A stretch of DNA of 28,769 nt from a virus. Position numbers and translations under genes: made by a program. The stretch covers positions 1-28,769 of the IMG/VR virus record IMGVR_UViG_3300017990_000049, one strand, 5' to 3'. The notes beneath the pieces were generated by a model that ran no database searches, had not been told where the DNA came from, and saw only the letters and a list, made by a program, of their open reading frames with translations. Of the stretch, positions 27,917 through 28,769 are shown in pieces. Positions within the stretch are counted from its first letter, which is position 1. Each line of letters starts with the position of its first letter.

Positions 27917-28769
27917 ATGGATACGAGCGACCTGTCGAAGGTATTCGAAAAGGTCTATTGTGTGAACCTCGCGTACCGCGAGGATCGCTGGGGCAATTTT
28001 CTCAAGCAAATACCGACCGACTGGCCGTTCGCGCCGATCGAGCGGTACGACGCGATCGACGGCAAAAAGGTCAAGCCGCCCGACTGGTTTACGGCCGGCG
28101 GCGGCGCCTGGGGGTGCTACTTGTCGCACTTGCGGATCCTCGAAACCGCGCTAAATACGGGCGTCGAGTCGATTCTATTCCTCGAGGATGATGCGCTGTT
28201 CTGCGAGGACTTCACCAAGCGAGTTACTGAATTCTTGGCCGAGGTACCCGACAACTGGCATATGTTGTATCTCGGCGGTCAACATTTGCACGTCGCGCAC
28301 AAGCCGCCGGTGAAGATCACCAACAATCTGTATCAGCCTTGGAACGTAAACCGCACGCACGCTTTCGCGATTCAGGGCGAGGGCCGGCAGATCGTCTACA
28401 AACACCTCATGCGCCGCAACTGGTCTCGCGGCCACCATATCGACCATCACCTCGGCCGGCTGCACCAGCAGCGGGCGCACCGGATCTACTGCCCGGCCGA
28501 CTGGCTCGTCGGGCAAAACGAGGGGTACAGCAACATCGCCGGCCGGCAGAAAAAAACAAACTATTGGCCGAGCGCCGCGACCGCGGCCGGCGGCGACGGC
28601 GCCGCGGCTCAAGTTCCGTTTGTCGCGGTTATCGGACTGCACTCGTCGGGATCCTCGGCGACGGCCGGCGTCTTGTACTGGCTCGGCGTACACATGGGCA
28701 ACAAGTTCACGGGGTATTACGGCAACAATCCCGACCGCAATTGCGGTTTCGAGGCGGTCGAGCTTCGCA
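27917..28769 (+). CDS. GT25-type glycosyltransferase with sulfotransferase-like C-terminus (incomplete)
   Basis: ATG 27917 has AAGGGGGG four bases upstream. Residues 5-225 follow glycosyltransferase family 25: KVYCVNLAYREDRWGNFLKQ, GGGAWGCYLSHLRILETALN and SILFLEDDALF, the last with the acidic metal-binding motif E-D-D. After a linker (about 215-230) comes FVAVIGLHSSGSSATAGVLY and WLGVHMG, which looks like the phosphate loop of sulfotransferase-type P-loop enzymes. The gene leaves the window at 28769. Such enzymes may modify host surface polysaccharide or phage proteins. The in-frame upstream extension (27662) makes the true start uncertain. Confidence 0.8.
   Translation, partial: MDTSDLSKVFEKVYCVNLAYREDRWGNFLKQIPTDWPFAPIERYDAIDGKKVKPPDWFTAGGGAWGCYLSHLRILETALNTGVESILFLEDDALFCEDFTKRVTEFLAEVPDNWHMLYLGGQHLHVAHKPPVKITNNLYQPWNVNRTHAFAIQGEGRQIVYKHLMRRNWSRGHHIDHHLGRLHQQRAHRIYCPADWLVGQNEGYSNIAGRQKKTNYWPSAATAAGGDGAAAQVPFVAVIGLHSSGSSATAGVLYWLGVHMGNKFTGYYGNNPDRNCGFEAVELR

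Overview
The window carries most of a temperate siphovirus genome, either an integrated prophage or a phage/prophage contig. A second, shorter block of phage-like genes lies to its left on the opposite strand. The host is most likely a high-GC planctomycete. Reasons are the GC-rich one-strand gene order, long poly-serine linkers in a Cys-rich tail protein, a papain-type protease inside the tail module, GT25-type glycosyltransferase genes after the tail genes, and small late genes that look familiar from Planctomycetota prophages. The host call is inference from memory of such genomes; no search was run.

Left block (1-1709, minus strand, visibly lower GC): a glycosyltransferase cut by the window edge, four unrecognised small genes, and a 67-residue protein resembling the Acb2/Tad1 hairpin family of anti-CBASS/anti-Thoeris sponges. 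A 10-bp motif (TCCGGTGGTT and variants) recurs ahead of most of these genes, once as an 11-bp-stem hairpin. At 1727-1768 lies the 3' half of a tRNA (anticodon loop to discriminator) with no matching 5' half, which is the expected look of an attachment-site core.

Control and early region (1885-7809, plus strand): an HTH repressor whose promoter and a second rightward promoter each contain a CTACG-N6-CGTAG palindrome, a tyrosine integrase with a 10-bp tandem repeat near its N-terminus, then an early run. That run holds csrA, small zinc-finger-like proteins, a winged-helix protein, a replication-initiator-like protein with five 21-bp iterons in its own coding sequence (lambda O/ori-like), and several unrecognised small genes separated by poly-G tracts.

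Late region (7806-27653): terminase large subunit, a zinc-ribbon/AT-hook protein, a small pre-portal protein, portal, head protease with a nested scaffold, major capsid, head-tail connectors, major tail protein followed by a terminator, a G/GT-type overlapping pair of tail chaperone frames, and a tail completion protein. Then come a secreted protein, a protein with a thioredoxin-like C-terminus, a C1A cysteine protease and a one-span membrane protein, followed by the tape measure, a tail protein, and a 1150-residue Ser/Cys-rich protein with a LamG-like end. No sheath gene is seen, so a long non-contractile tail is likely.

Right edge (27662-28769): a short cysteine-rich frame runs without a stop into a GT25-type glycosyltransferase that continues into a sulfotransferase-like P-loop and leaves the window.
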